From DASPOF01 sp035626155 (lineage in GTDB: Bacteria; Desulfobacterota; Binatia; Binatales; Binataceae), in NCBI GenBank assembly GCA_035626155.1, contig DASPOF010000161.1, positions 1-18,896 on the forward strand: a stretch of DNA of 18,896 nucleotides, in the 5' to 3' direction. The notes beneath the pieces are model-generated. The model was not told the origin of the DNA. It saw only the letters and a list, made by a program, of their open reading frames with translations, and made no database searches. Within the stretch, counting starts at the first letter, position 1. Each line of letters starts with the position of its first letter. The translations under genes and the position numbers were made by a program. Shown piece by piece: positions 1 to 8,284 of the stretch.

Positions 1-63
1 CTTGATTACCCGCGTTCGCTTCTCGCTGATCTTTTGAGACAGTCTCGCCGTGCCCGCCGTTGA
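1..63 (+). CDS. Possible C-terminal tail of an upstream gene (partial)
   Basis: Frame 1 is open from the window edge to a TGA at 61-63, which would give a 20-residue tail ending in a basic stretch (RQSRRARR). A G+C-rich hairpin follows three bases later, as expected at the end of a transcript. Frames 2 and 3 close sooner. Twenty codons are too few to prove coding, and no product can be named. If real, this gene converges on the permease at 95-1480. Confidence 0.2.
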   Translation, partial: LDYPRSLLADLLRQSRRARR

Positions 64-65
64 TA

Positions 66-84
66 CGCGGGCGCTTCGCCCGCG
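66..84. terminator. GC-rich hairpin between convergent gene ends
   Basis: CGCGGGCG (66-73) and CGCCCGCG (77-84) form a perfect 8-bp stem around a 3-base loop. On the minus strand the apex reads GCGAAGC, a sequence known to form an unusually stable mini-hairpin. It lies 10 bp beyond the stop codon (TAG, 95-97) of the minus-strand permease. No T-run follows on either strand, so it is not a classical intrinsic terminator. It may act as a 3'-end stabiliser or a Rho-assisted stop. Confidence 0.4.
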
Positions 85-94
85 CAACCTTATG

Positions 95-1480
95 CTAGCC
101 CTCGGCTTGCGCGGCGGGGCCGCCGTAGAGGCGCCGGGCAATCGCGTAGGCGGGCCACACCCCGAGCGCGAGCAGCACGGCGATGATGAAATCGGACTTG
201 CCGTCGGTCGCCGACACCGCAAGCCCGAACGTCGCAAGCCAGGTGACGAGCGGCGCCACGGCGGTGAGCACGAGCCCCAGGTTTCCTCCGCCCACGGCGA
301 AAAGTCCGGCGCGGTCCGGGCGCAACTTTCTGAGCCTCAAGAGCGCCGCCATCTCGAGCGCGAGCGCCGCCATATAGAAGAATACGTCGAGCACTACCAG
401 CGCGACGAAACCGAGCGGCACCAGCATCGTAAAGACCATCGAGCAAGCGACAATCGAGCGCCCCGGGGTAGCGCGCGCCGCCCAGATCTCCTTGAGCTGC
501 GCCGGCAGATAACCCTCATGCGCGAGCACGAACGGCATCCGCGACACCCACAGCATCGCCGCCTGAAACACCGCGAACGTCATCAGCGCGCCGCCGATCG
601 CGAGCGACCCGCCGACCAGCGCGCCCCCGATTCGATAGCCCTCGTGCGAGAACCATCCCTCCTGCCAGTTGGCGCCGCCGGTCTCGCCCGACAGGCATAC
701 CGCGAGCGGCAGGATGTAGCCGGCGACAATCAGCGGCAGCGCGATCGCGATCGCGCGCAGGTAGTTGCGGCGCGGGTTCTCGATCTCGGCAGAGACCACG
801 CTCAGGTTTTCCCATCCGCCGAAGTTCCAGATGACCACCGTCAGCCCCGCCCCGAGCGCGCCCAGCGGATCGGCGCCGAACAGCGGCTCGGCCGGCATTT
901 GAAAATGCACCAGACGCGGCAGGCCAGCCACGATGAGCGCGGCGAACGGTGCGATCAGCAGTCCGGTCATCGCCATCGATGTGTTCCCGACCGGCCGCAC
1001 CCCCATCAGATTGACCGCGCCGGACAGCCACACGATCGCGATGGGCGTTGCGATTCGCGCAACCGGCCCCATTGGAACCAGGAACGAGAAATATGCCGCG
1101 AACAACACCGGATAGATCGCCATATCGACCGCGGTGTAGAGGATCGTGAGGTACGCCTCGGCGAAACCGGCGAACGGGCCGAGCGCCTCTTTGACCCAGA
1201 AGTAGAAGCCGCCCTCCGCCGGCATCAGCGCCGTCAGTTCCGCCGCCATCAGCGCGGTTGGCAGGCTCAGCGTGAGCGGCACCACCAGGCACAGCAGCAT
1301 CACAAGCCTCGGCCCGGCCAGGCGCACCGCATCTTCCAGCCCGTACGCGCCGCCGCTTACGACCAGGTACATCAGGCACACCAGCGGCAACAGCGCGAGC
1401 GCGCGGCCTCGGCCCAGCCCGTGCGCATCGAGCCGCGGGGCGTTCGAATCGAGCGGCTCGGCTGCCAATTTCGGGGTCAA
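95..1480 (-). CDS. APC-superfamily permease, polyamine/amino-acid symporter-like
   Basis: A secondary transporter of about 461 residues with roughly 12 hydrophobic segments, acting in the inner membrane as a proton- or sodium-coupled importer of amino acids or polyamines. TM1 carries the helix-breaking VSGGAYGLED motif. It is followed by a conserved loop (AELTALMPAEGGFYFWVKEALGP), and the TM6 region reads GGWENLSVVSAEIENP, the APC substrate-site pattern. From memory, the loop and the later DMAIYPVLF stretch resemble the polyamine:H+ symporter branch (TC 2.A.3.12) more than AdiC or GadC. Substrate cannot be fixed from sequence. The frame is open back to a TTG at 1531, but I prefer the TTG at 1480, which has a GGAG ten bases upstream. 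No in-frame ATG precedes TM1. The gene is divergent from the TPR/ABC run. Confidence 0.85.
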   Translation of the reverse strand: MTPKLAAEPLDSNAPRLDAHGLGRGRALALLPLVCLMYLVVSGGAYGLEDAVRLAGPRLVMLLCLVVPLTLSLPTALMAAELTALMPAEGGFYFWVKEALGPFAGFAEAYLTILYTAVDMAIYPVLFAAYFSFLVPMGPVARIATPIAIVWLSGAVNLMGVRPVGNTSMAMTGLLIAPFAALIVAGLPRLVHFQMPAEPLFGADPLGALGAGLTVVIWNFGGWENLSVVSAEIENPRRNYLRAIAIALPLIVAGYILPLAVCLSGETGGANWQEGWFSHEGYRIGGALVGGSLAIGGALMTFAVFQAAMLWVSRMPFVLAHEGYLPAQLKEIWAARATPGRSIVACSMVFTMLVPLGFVALVVLDVFFYMAALALEMAALLRLRKLRPDRAGLFAVGGGNLGLVLTAVAPLVTWLATFGLAVSATDGKSDFIIAVLLALGVWPAYAIARRLYGGPAAQAEG

Positions 1481-1565
1481 ACTCAGGGGGCTCCGCTCAT
1501 TGCCTGTAACGGAGCGGGCCGATGGTGGCAAGCGGGGCGCGCGGGCGCGAGGGGGACATTGCTGG

Positions 1566-1594
1566 TTCGCATCGAGCCGCGCAAGCTTTATAAT
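1566..1594 (+). promoter_or_regulatory. Sigma-70-type promoter for the TPR/ABC gene run
   Basis: A perfect TATAAT -10 box (1589-1594) is preceded at exactly 17 bp by TTCGCA (1566-1571), which matches 4 of 6 positions of the -35 consensus. Transcription would start near 1601, leaving a leader of about 100 nt before the preferred GTG at 1709. It is the best plus-strand promoter-like sequence found in the divergent spacer (1481-1708). No convincing minus-strand promoter for the permease was found there. Confidence 0.55.
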
Positions 1595-1708
1595 GGTTGT
1601 CGGATCAGGAGCCGGCGTGTCCGTGATCGCATCGCGACATTCCGTTGACGGTCCATTATCGTGGTGTTAGCTCTAATTAAGACTTTAGTCGAAGAATCCC
1701 GCCCCGCA

Positions 1709-3484
1709 GTGACGAAATCGATCAAATGCGCAATGGCCGTCGTGGCCGTCGCGTCGGCGGTTGCATTGGGATGCGCGCGGCTGGGCGCGGGCCGCGGGTC
1801 GGAACCGGTCCAGACCGTGAGCACCGACGAGGGCAATCCGTTCGGCGGCACCCCCGCGGTCGAGATTCCCGCCGATGCGCGCGCGATGGGCGCGTTCCTG
1901 ACCGCCGAGCTTGCCTCCGAGCAGGGCGACCGCGCACAGGCGCTTCGCGGGTACGAGGACGCCGTCAAGTATGACCCCGACAACGCGGAGCTTCGCGTGC
2001 GCCTGGCGACCCTGTACGTGCGCGAGGGACGCCTGCGGGATGCGCTCGAACAGGTGAACCATTCGCTTGCCGTGCGGCCGGATTCGGTGGATGCGCGCCT
2101 GCTTGCGGCAGGCATCAGCACCGCGCTGGGCGACGACGCGACCGCCGAGCAGGACTACAAGGAAGTCCTGCGCCTGAGCCCGAAGACCCAGGAAGCTTAT
2201 CTGTACCTGGGCACTCTCGATGCCAAGCGCGGCGACTACGACGAGGCCGAAAAAACCTTTCAGCGGCTGATCGCGCTCGAACCCAACTCATTCCTCGGCT
2301 ACTACTACGCGGGCCGCGTGATGGCATCGGCCAAGAAATATGACGATGCCGAGAAGTATTATCTGAAGGCCCTCAATCTCAGCCCGCAGCAGGAGATGGT
2401 CCTGCTCGATCTCGCGCAACTCAAGGAGATCGAGCACAAGCCGCAGGATGCGATCGCGTATTACAAGAAAATCACGCAGGTCAATCCCAACAATGAACTC
2501 GTGCGCAAGCGGCTTGCCGAGCTGTACGTGGGCGAGAAGAAGTACGAGCAGGCGCTGGGCGAGCTGAAGAACCTCGACGGCATCGACACCACTCCCAACG
2601 ACACGCGCACCCGGATCGGACTTCTGTATTACGAGCGTGGCGATTTCGATCAGGCCGCCACCGAGTTCAACCTCGTGCTCGGCTCCGAGCCGAACAACAC
2701 CCGGGTCCGCTATTATCTCGGCTCGGTGTATACGGAACTCAACGAGACCGACAAGGCGCTCGAGGAGTTCAAGAAGATATCCGCCAGCGACGATCATTAC
2801 GTCGAGTCGCGCCTCCAGATCGCATACCTCGACGAGAAGCAGAACAAGTACGATGACGCGATCGCGGCGCTCAACGAGGCGCTCGGCAAGAAGCCCAACG
2901 ATCCCGAAATCATGGGCTTCCTGGTCGAGGTTTACCGGGACAAGAAGGATTACGCGACCGCGATCGATCTTGCGCGCAAGCTGGTCTCAATCCAGCCCAA
3001 CAACGACAAATTCCACTTCACGCTGGGCTCCCTGCTCGATGAGGACAAGCAGCGCGACCCCGGAATCGGCGAGATGAAGAAAGCGATCTCGCTCAACCCC
3101 GCCAATGCGCAGGCCCTCAATTATCTCGGCTACACCTGGGCGGAGCAGGGCAAGAATCTCGATGAGGCCGAAAAACTTATCAAGCGCGCGCTGGATATCG
3201 AGCCTGAGGACGGCTTCTACGTCGACAGCCTCGGCTGGGTCTATTACCAGAAGGGCGAGTACAAGCAGGCGGTCGAGCAACTGGAGCGCGCGGTCAACCT
3301 GACCGGCGACGACCCCACCATCACCGAGCATCTCGGTGACGCCTATCGCAAGATCGGCAAGCTTCGCCAGGCCACCCAGGAGTACCGCGACGCCCTGCAC
3401 AAGGCCCAGGAGGTGGAGCAGGTCGAGCGGCTCAAGGGCAAGCTCCAGTTACTCGAGCATGCGGAGAATGCCGCGGGCCATTGA
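1709..3484 (+). CDS. TPR-repeat lipoprotein (about 15 TPRs)
   Basis: The predicted protein has 591 residues: a lipoprotein signal peptide with lipobox ALGC (lipidated Cys22), then an almost uninterrupted array of about 15 tetratricopeptide repeats to the C-terminus. The repeats make a superhelical protein-binding scaffold, here periplasmic and probably tethered to the outer membrane because residue +2 is Ala. The last repeats contain the NYLGY...DSLGWVYY pattern typical of bacterial TPR lipoproteins encoded beside lolB (for example PA4667 in Pseudomonas). The start is uncertain. The frame is open from GTG 1661, but GTG 1709 gives a normal short signal peptide (MTKSIKCAM...), while 1661 adds 16 residues and lacks a Shine-Dalgarno. 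The end overlaps the next gene by 26 bp, so the two are likely translationally coupled. The partner it scaffolds is unknown. Confidence 0.9.
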   Translation: MTKSIKCAMAVVAVASAVALGCARLGAGRGSEPVQTVSTDEGNPFGGTPAVEIPADARAMGAFLTAELASEQGDRAQALRGYEDAVKYDPDNAELRVRLATLYVREGRLRDALEQVNHSLAVRPDSVDARLLAAGISTALGDDATAEQDYKEVLRLSPKTQEAYLYLGTLDAKRGDYDEAEKTFQRLIALEPNSFLGYYYAGRVMASAKKYDDAEKYYLKALNLSPQQEMVLLDLAQLKEIEHKPQDAIAYYKKITQVNPNNELVRKRLAELYVGEKKYEQALGELKNLDGIDTTPNDTRTRIGLLYYERGDFDQAATEFNLVLGSEPNNTRVRYYLGSVYTELNETDKALEEFKKISASDDHYVESRLQIAYLDEKQNKYDDAIAALNEALGKKPNDPEIMGFLVEVYRDKKDYATAIDLARKLVSIQPNNDKFHFTLGSLLDEDKQRDPGIGEMKKAISLNPANAQALNYLGYTWAEQGKNLDEAEKLIKRALDIEPEDGFYVDSLGWVYYQKGEYKQAVEQLERAVNLTGDDPTITEHLGDAYRKIGKLRQATQEYRDALHKAQEVEQVERLKGKLQLLEHAENAAGH

Positions 3485-4361
3485 GGGTCCGCCGCTTTGG
3501 CTGCGCGCCGTGCGACTCGGGGCGGTAGCGCTGCTGGGCGCGGCGGCGTTGGGAATTTCGGCGTGCGCAAGCCGCCAGCCCGCCCCCGAGATCGCTCCCC
3601 AGGCGATCGCGCCGTCCGCCGCGGATTTGTCGCAGGTCGCTGACGCGCTCCAGAAACTGGCCCATCGCGATCGCGTGCTCGACTCCGTACAATCCGGCGC
3701 GGTGTTCGAGTACACCACGGCCGATCGGCACGTCAAAGCGCGCGAGCAGATCGTGGCGCGCAGGCCCGATGACTTGCGGGTCGATGCGATGCAGCCGTTC
3801 GGAGTGGCGCTGATCGTCGTCGCGCACGGGCCGAATCTCGAAATTTTCCAGCCCTCCCGCAACCACGTCATCCGCGATGCGGCAACCGCCGATGCGCTCA
3901 ATCGCTACGCGCAAATCCCGATGGAACCCGCCGATGCGGTGCGCCTGCTGATGGGACTGGCGCCCGCGGGCGCGCCGCTTGCGCCGGCGAGCGGGTCGGT
4001 CGCCGAGGAGGGCGCGATGACGGTCGCATCGTGGCGCGATTCCACATCGCATCAGATCGGTTTTCAGGACGGCGAGCTTGCGATGGTGCGCCAGATCGGC
4101 TCCGATGGCGGCGTGACGTACGAAGTGCATTACAGCGGATATCACGATATCGGCGGCCTGATGTTCCCGTACGTGGTCGATGCGGATTTCCCGATCGCCC
4201 ACAGCCATCTGACGCTGCGCTACGATCGGCCGATTATAAACGGCGATGTTCCCGACGGGACGTTCGTGCTCAGCCCGCAAGCCGCAGCAAAGGAGCCGCT
4301 TAAGCCGGATGCGGCGTTTGCTCTGCGGGCGGAGAGGTGCCGCGCCGCGAAATGCGCTTGA
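3459..4361 (+). CDS. LolB/DUF4292-like outer-membrane lipoprotein
   Basis: The predicted protein has 300 residues with a signal peptide ending in lipobox ISAC (lipidated Cys36). A mostly beta-strand domain follows, including FEYTTADRHVKAREQIVARRPDDLRVDAMQ in pieces and a C-terminal half rich in alternating hydrophobic residues. That layout is what LolB/LppX-type lipid-binding barrels look like. Position is the main support: a TPR lipoprotein directly upstream of lolB is a conserved pair in Proteobacteria. Known LolB proteins insert lipoproteins into the outer membrane and are about 200 residues; this one is longer, closer to DUF4292-type proteins. LolB function is therefore inferred, not shown. 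ATG 3459 and ATG 3468 are both possible starts. The stop is 1 bp before the next start. Confidence 0.7.
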   Translation: MRRMPRAIEGPPLWLRAVRLGAVALLGAAALGISACASRQPAPEIAPQAIAPSAADLSQVADALQKLAHRDRVLDSVQSGAVFEYTTADRHVKAREQIVARRPDDLRVDAMQPFGVALIVVAHGPNLEIFQPSRNHVIRDAATADALNRYAQIPMEPADAVRLLMGLAPAGAPLAPASGSVAEEGAMTVASWRDSTSHQIGFQDGELAMVRQIGSDGGVTYEVHYSGYHDIGGLMFPYVVDADFPIAHSHLTLRYDRPIINGDVPDGTFVLSPQAAAKEPLKPDAAFALRAERCRAAKCA

Positions 4362-4362
4362 G

Positions 4363-6111
4363 ATGATCGCCTCTCGTGCGAAATTGAACCGTTCGATCGG
4401 CAGATCGATTCCGGCGGGAAGGCTCGCCGCGGTCTTTGCCCTCGGCGCGCTTGCGATCGCGATGGTTGCCGGATGCCGTCCGCGCCGCCAGGGGGCCGAT
4501 CATGCGCGCGAGCAGGTCCTCTACCATGCAACCGCCAGCGATCCGCGCACCTTCAATCCGATCCTGGTCACCGATTCGGCATCCGGTCAGATAATCGGCG
4601 ACCTGTTCGACAGCCTGATTCAGACCAATCCTATGACCACGCTGCCGGAGCCCCGGATCGCGCAGAGTTGGGAGATATCGCCCGACCAGAAGACGATCAC
4701 CTTTCATCTTCGCCACGACGTCAAATGGTTCGACGGCCAGCCGCTCACATCGCGCGACGTGCTCTTCACAATGAAGGTCATCTACGATCCGAAAGTGCCC
4801 AACAGCATCCGGCCGGGTCTCACGATCGATCGCAAGCAGATCGAGAGCGAGGCGCCGGACGATTACACGGTCGTGATGCACTTGCCCAAGCCGTTCGCGC
4901 CGCTCCTCTATGCGATCCAGATTCCGATTATTCCCGCGCACGTCCTCGAGCCGATTTACGCCGCCGGCAAGTTCAACCAGAGCTGGGGAATCAATACGCC
5001 GGTGGACCAGCTAATCGGCGACGGGGCGTACAAGATGACGCGCTACGTCCAGAGCCAGGTGGTTCAGTACGCGCGGAATTCCGACTTCTGGATGAAGGAC
5101 GAGCACGGCGGGGCGCTGCCGCGCCTGCGCGGCCAAACCGAGATCATCGTGCAGGATATGAACGCGGCCTACCTGCGCTTCCTCTCGGGGCAGATCGACA
5201 TTTACGGCCCGCGTCCCGAAGAAGTCGTGGACCTGGGCGAGAAGAAAAAGCAGCTCGACATCACGCTTTACGAGTCCGGCATCGACACGGGGACGCTATT
5301 CTTCTCGTTCAACCGCAACCCGAAGCACTTCGTTCGCGGCGGCGTGGCCGATCCCAAGCTCTCCTGGTTCACCGACATCAATTTCCTGCGCGCGATGGCG
5401 CATGCGGTGGACAAGAAGGCGATGATCAATTTGTGCTTCCACGGCCTGGCGGAGCCCGCGGTCGGCGACATCTCTCCGGCCAACAAGATTTTTTACGACC
5501 CGAACATCCGGGATTACGATTACGACCCGAAGCTTTCCGCGCAGTTGCTCGAATCGGCAGGGTACCATCTCGCCAAACCCGGCGTGCGCGTCGATCCGCA
5601 CGGCAGGCGGCTTGAGTTCAACCTGATGACCAATACCGGGACGCCCGAGCGCGACCAGATCTGCGTCATCTTCAAGCAGGACCTCGAGAATCTCGGCATC
5701 AAGGTGAACTACCGCCCCGTGGAATTCACCACGCTGGTCGAACGGATCGACAGCACATTCGATTGGGACTGCATCCTCATCGGCTTCACCGGCGGGCTGG
5801 AACCGAACGACGGCGCGGATTTTCTGCGCTCCTCGGGCAACCTGCACATGTGGAATCCCGACCAGGCCACCCCGGCAACGCCGTGGGAGGCGGAGATCGA
5901 CCGGCTGCTCGATGAGGGCGCATCCGAGATGGACGAGACCAAACGCGCGCCCTATTACTGGAAAATCCAGGAGATCCTCCACGATCAACTCGCGGTAATC
6001 GAAACCGTCCGCCAGCAGCGCTACGCCGCGTGGAAAAACTCGCTGGAAAACTACCAGCCGACCGTCTGGGGCCTGTACAGACCGGAATGGATCCAATTCA
6101 GAGCCGAGTGA
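4363..6111 (+). CDS. Peptide ABC transporter substrate-binding lipoprotein (SBP_bac_5)
   Basis: The predicted protein has 582 residues and belongs to solute-binding family 5 (OppA/DppA type), which captures peptides or nickel-like ligands in the periplasm and delivers them to the membrane permeases. A signal peptide ends in lipobox VAGC (Cys38). Family hallmarks follow: DPRTFNPIL near the mature N-terminus, SWEISPDQKTITFHLR, then VKWFDGQPLTSRDV. The large second lobe ends in VWGLYRPEW. Length is normal for the family. Ligand class is not readable from sequence, but the two-permease, two-ATPase context favours oligopeptides. The start ATG lies 1 bp after the preceding stop (TGAG ATG), so translation is probably coupled. 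There is no obvious Shine-Dalgarno. Confidence 0.92.
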   Translation: MIASRAKLNRSIGRSIPAGRLAAVFALGALAIAMVAGCRPRRQGADHAREQVLYHATASDPRTFNPILVTDSASGQIIGDLFDSLIQTNPMTTLPEPRIAQSWEISPDQKTITFHLRHDVKWFDGQPLTSRDVLFTMKVIYDPKVPNSIRPGLTIDRKQIESEAPDDYTVVMHLPKPFAPLLYAIQIPIIPAHVLEPIYAAGKFNQSWGINTPVDQLIGDGAYKMTRYVQSQVVQYARNSDFWMKDEHGGALPRLRGQTEIIVQDMNAAYLRFLSGQIDIYGPRPEEVVDLGEKKKQLDITLYESGIDTGTLFFSFNRNPKHFVRGGVADPKLSWFTDINFLRAMAHAVDKKAMINLCFHGLAEPAVGDISPANKIFYDPNIRDYDYDPKLSAQLLESAGYHLAKPGVRVDPHGRRLEFNLMTNTGTPERDQICVIFKQDLENLGIKVNYRPVEFTTLVERIDSTFDWDCILIGFTGGLEPNDGADFLRSSGNLHMWNPDQATPATPWEAEIDRLLDEGASEMDETKRAPYYWKIQEILHDQLAVIETVRQQRYAAWKNSLENYQPTVWGLYRPEWIQFRAE

Positions 6112-6162
6112 AAATCGCTGGCCGGCCGCGCGCACGCACCGCTCCCGGAGACCTGTGACTCG

Positions 6163-7143
6163 ATGGGCCGCTTCCTCGTAAAGCGCATCCTCAACATGAT
6201 CCCGCTCATCATCGGGATCACCTTCCTCTCGTTCCTTGCGATGTCGCTGGTGCCGGGCGACTTCCTTTCCAGCCTCAAGCTCAATCCGAAGATCTCGCCC
6301 GAGGTCATCCGCCAGATGGAGGCGCAATTCGGCCTCGATCAGCCGCTGATGCTCCGTTACGCGAAGTGGCTGTGGGCGGTCATGCACCTCAACCTCGGCA
6401 TCTCGCTCACCTTCAACGTGCCGGTCACCTCGCTGATCGCCGCGCGCTCGTTCAACACGGTAATCCTCGCGGCGTGCTCGATGCTGATGTCGTGGGCGCT
6501 TGCGATCCCGATCGGAATCATCGTCGCGGTGCGGCAGAACTCGGTGTGGGATCGCGTGCTGTCGTTCTTCGCGTTCCTCGGGATGTCGGTGCCGAACTTC
6601 TTTCTCGCTTTCCTGATGATCTATTTCGCGCTTCAGACCGGATGGTTCCCGGTGGGCGCGACGACCTCGGTTGATTACTCGGAGCTCGACTTCTGGGCGC
6701 GAGTCGGCGACCGGATCTATCACCTGATACTGCCCGTGTTTGTACTGGGGGTGGCGGGGATGGCCGGGCTGATGCGGCTGATGCGCTCGCAGATCCTGGA
6801 AATCAAGAACTCGGAGTTCGTGCGCACCGCGCGCGCCAAGGGGCTCTCGGAGCGGGTCGTAATCTACAAGCACGTGCTGCGCAACGCGCTCAACCCGTTC
6901 ATCACGATGGCGGGATACTCGCTCGGCGATCTGCTCGGCGGCGCGGCGCTGGTCGAGGCGGTGATGAACCTGCAGGGGCTCGGCCTGCTGCTGCTGCAGG
7001 CGGTGCGCTCGCTGGATATCTATCTCGTGATGGGCTCGGTGCTGATCGGCACCGTGCTGCTGCTGGCGGGCAACCTGCTCGCGGACCTGGCGTTGGTCGC
7101 GGTCGATCCGCGGGTCGATTTTTCCTCGATGGCATCGCAATGA
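6163..7143 (+). CDS. Peptide ABC transporter permease, DppB/OppB-like
   Basis: The predicted protein has 326 residues with six predicted membrane helices. The first begins at residue 7 in the classic RILNMIPLIIGITFLSF context, followed by LVPGDF as in DppB. The cytoplasmic EAA loop, which contacts the ATPase, is visible as EFVRTARAKGLSERVVIYKHVLR (split: EFVRTARAKGLS then ERVVIYKHVLR). It forms half of the transmembrane channel for the substrate delivered by the lipoprotein encoded upstream. A GGAG at 6147-6150 sits 12 bases before the ATG, slightly far. The 51-bp gap after the binding-protein gene has no clear terminator. The stop overlaps the next start in an ATGA. Confidence 0.93.
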   Translation: MGRFLVKRILNMIPLIIGITFLSFLAMSLVPGDFLSSLKLNPKISPEVIRQMEAQFGLDQPLMLRYAKWLWAVMHLNLGISLTFNVPVTSLIAARSFNTVILAACSMLMSWALAIPIGIIVAVRQNSVWDRVLSFFAFLGMSVPNFFLAFLMIYFALQTGWFPVGATTSVDYSELDFWARVGDRIYHLILPVFVLGVAGMAGLMRLMRSQILEIKNSEFVRTARAKGLSERVVIYKHVLRNALNPFITMAGYSLGDLLGGAALVEAVMNLQGLGLLLLQAVRSLDIYLVMGSVLIGTVLLLAGNLLADLALVAVDPRVDFSSMASQ

Positions 7144-8222
7144 GCGCCGCCGCGCCATCGCAAGCCGGGATCGCGCCGGCGCGCGCCGGCGCCGTCAGGT
7201 TGGCGGGATTGCGGCGCGAGTGGCGGCTGGCATCGTGGACCGTGCGCCTCTCCGCGCTCTGCATCGCGGTGTTCTATCTGCTCGCGGCCGGAGCGCCGTT
7301 CTTTGCGCCCTACGATCCGGCCTACCAGAATCGCGGCATGCCGGATTGCCCGCCGATGGCGCTCCATCTGGCGGCGGTTTCCGATTGGGGGCAAGGGTTC
7401 TTGTATGCGCGCGCGATGGTGATGGTCGATCCGGTCGCGCGGCGCTACGCGCCCGGCCCGGCGCGCAAGGTTTATATCCACTTTTTCCGCGCCGGCCACC
7501 TTTTCACGACCGATTCGGCCGACCCGCCCTGGTACATGATGGGGAGCGACGGCCTGGGGCGCGATCTTTTCTCGCGAATCGTTTACGGCGCGCGCGTCAG
7601 CATGTGCGTCGGGCTCATCGGCGTCGTCATCAGCTTCTCGCTTGGCATCACGGTCGGCGCGCTTTCGGGCTACATGGGCGGCCTGGTGGACAATCTGATC
7701 ATGCGCTGGTCGGAGATCGAGATGTCGCTGCCGTCGTTCTACTTTCTGCTGGCGCTCGCCGCGATAATTCCGCCGGGGCTAAGCACGGTTGTGACCTTCT
7801 TCATGATCGTCGCGATCATGGCGTTCATCAGTTGGGCCGGGTTCGCCCGAATCATCCGCGGGATGGCCGCATCGGTGCGATCGCGCCCGTACGTCGAGGC
7901 GGCGCGCGCGCTGGGCGCCTCGCGCATGCGCATCATCGTGCGTCACGTGATCCCGTCCGTAATCGGATACGCGATCGTCGCCGCGACGCTTTCGATCCCC
8001 GGCTATATCCTGGGCGAGAGCGCGCTGTCGCTGCTCGGGCTCGGCATCCAGGAGCCCGCATCGTCGTGGGGCAACCTGCTCGCCGCGGCCGAGGACATCC
8101 AGAACCTCGAGCACTATCCCTGGATCCTGATTCCCGGCGTGTTCATTTTTCTCGCCGTGATGTCGTTCAACTTCCTCGGCGACCACCTGCGCGATCGGCT
8201 CGACCCCGCACACGCGCGATGA
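7140..8222 (+). CDS. Peptide ABC transporter permease, DppC/OppC-like, long periplasmic insert
   Basis: The predicted protein has 360 residues and is the second channel half. It has an N-terminal cytoplasmic tail, TM1 (about residues 35-55), a PYDP motif at 57-60, then about 75 residues before the conserved GSDGLGRDLFSR (135-146). In DppC that interval is only about 30 residues, so some 45 extra residues sit in the periplasmic loop. The rest is canonical, with the EAA loop PYVEAARALGASRMRIIVRH and the closing LLGLGIQEPASSWG segment. The insert does not disrupt the frame or composition, so this is a real variant and not a sequencing error. Similar long loops occur in some OppC-type permeases. 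Translation is coupled to the upstream permease by a 4-bp ATGA overlap. Confidence 0.92.
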   Translation: MSAAAPSQAGIAPARAGAVRLAGLRREWRLASWTVRLSALCIAVFYLLAAGAPFFAPYDPAYQNRGMPDCPPMALHLAAVSDWGQGFLYARAMVMVDPVARRYAPGPARKVYIHFFRAGHLFTTDSADPPWYMMGSDGLGRDLFSRIVYGARVSMCVGLIGVVISFSLGITVGALSGYMGGLVDNLIMRWSEIEMSLPSFYFLLALAAIIPPGLSTVVTFFMIVAIMAFISWAGFARIIRGMAASVRSRPYVEAARALGASRMRIIVRHVIPSVIGYAIVAATLSIPGYILGESALSLLGLGIQEPASSWGNLLAAAEDIQNLEHYPWILIPGVFIFLAVMSFNFLGDHLRDRLDPAHAR

Positions 8223-8284
8223 AACCTGCGCCAACGCGCTCCGTCTGGTCCGGTCCGGCGCGGCGATGATAACCTGATTTCCCG

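Noticed and set aside
50..1648. 532-codon plus-strand open frame opposite the permease
   Set aside because: It is extremely rich in Arg, His and Gln with no recognisable domain, which is typical of the antisense of a GC-rich gene. The minus frame has a clear APC permease signature.
5296..7158. 620-codon minus-strand open frame opposite the binding protein and permease
   Set aside because: Composition is dominated by Arg, Glu, His and Asp in antisense fashion, and the plus strand encodes well-conserved ABC transporter parts.
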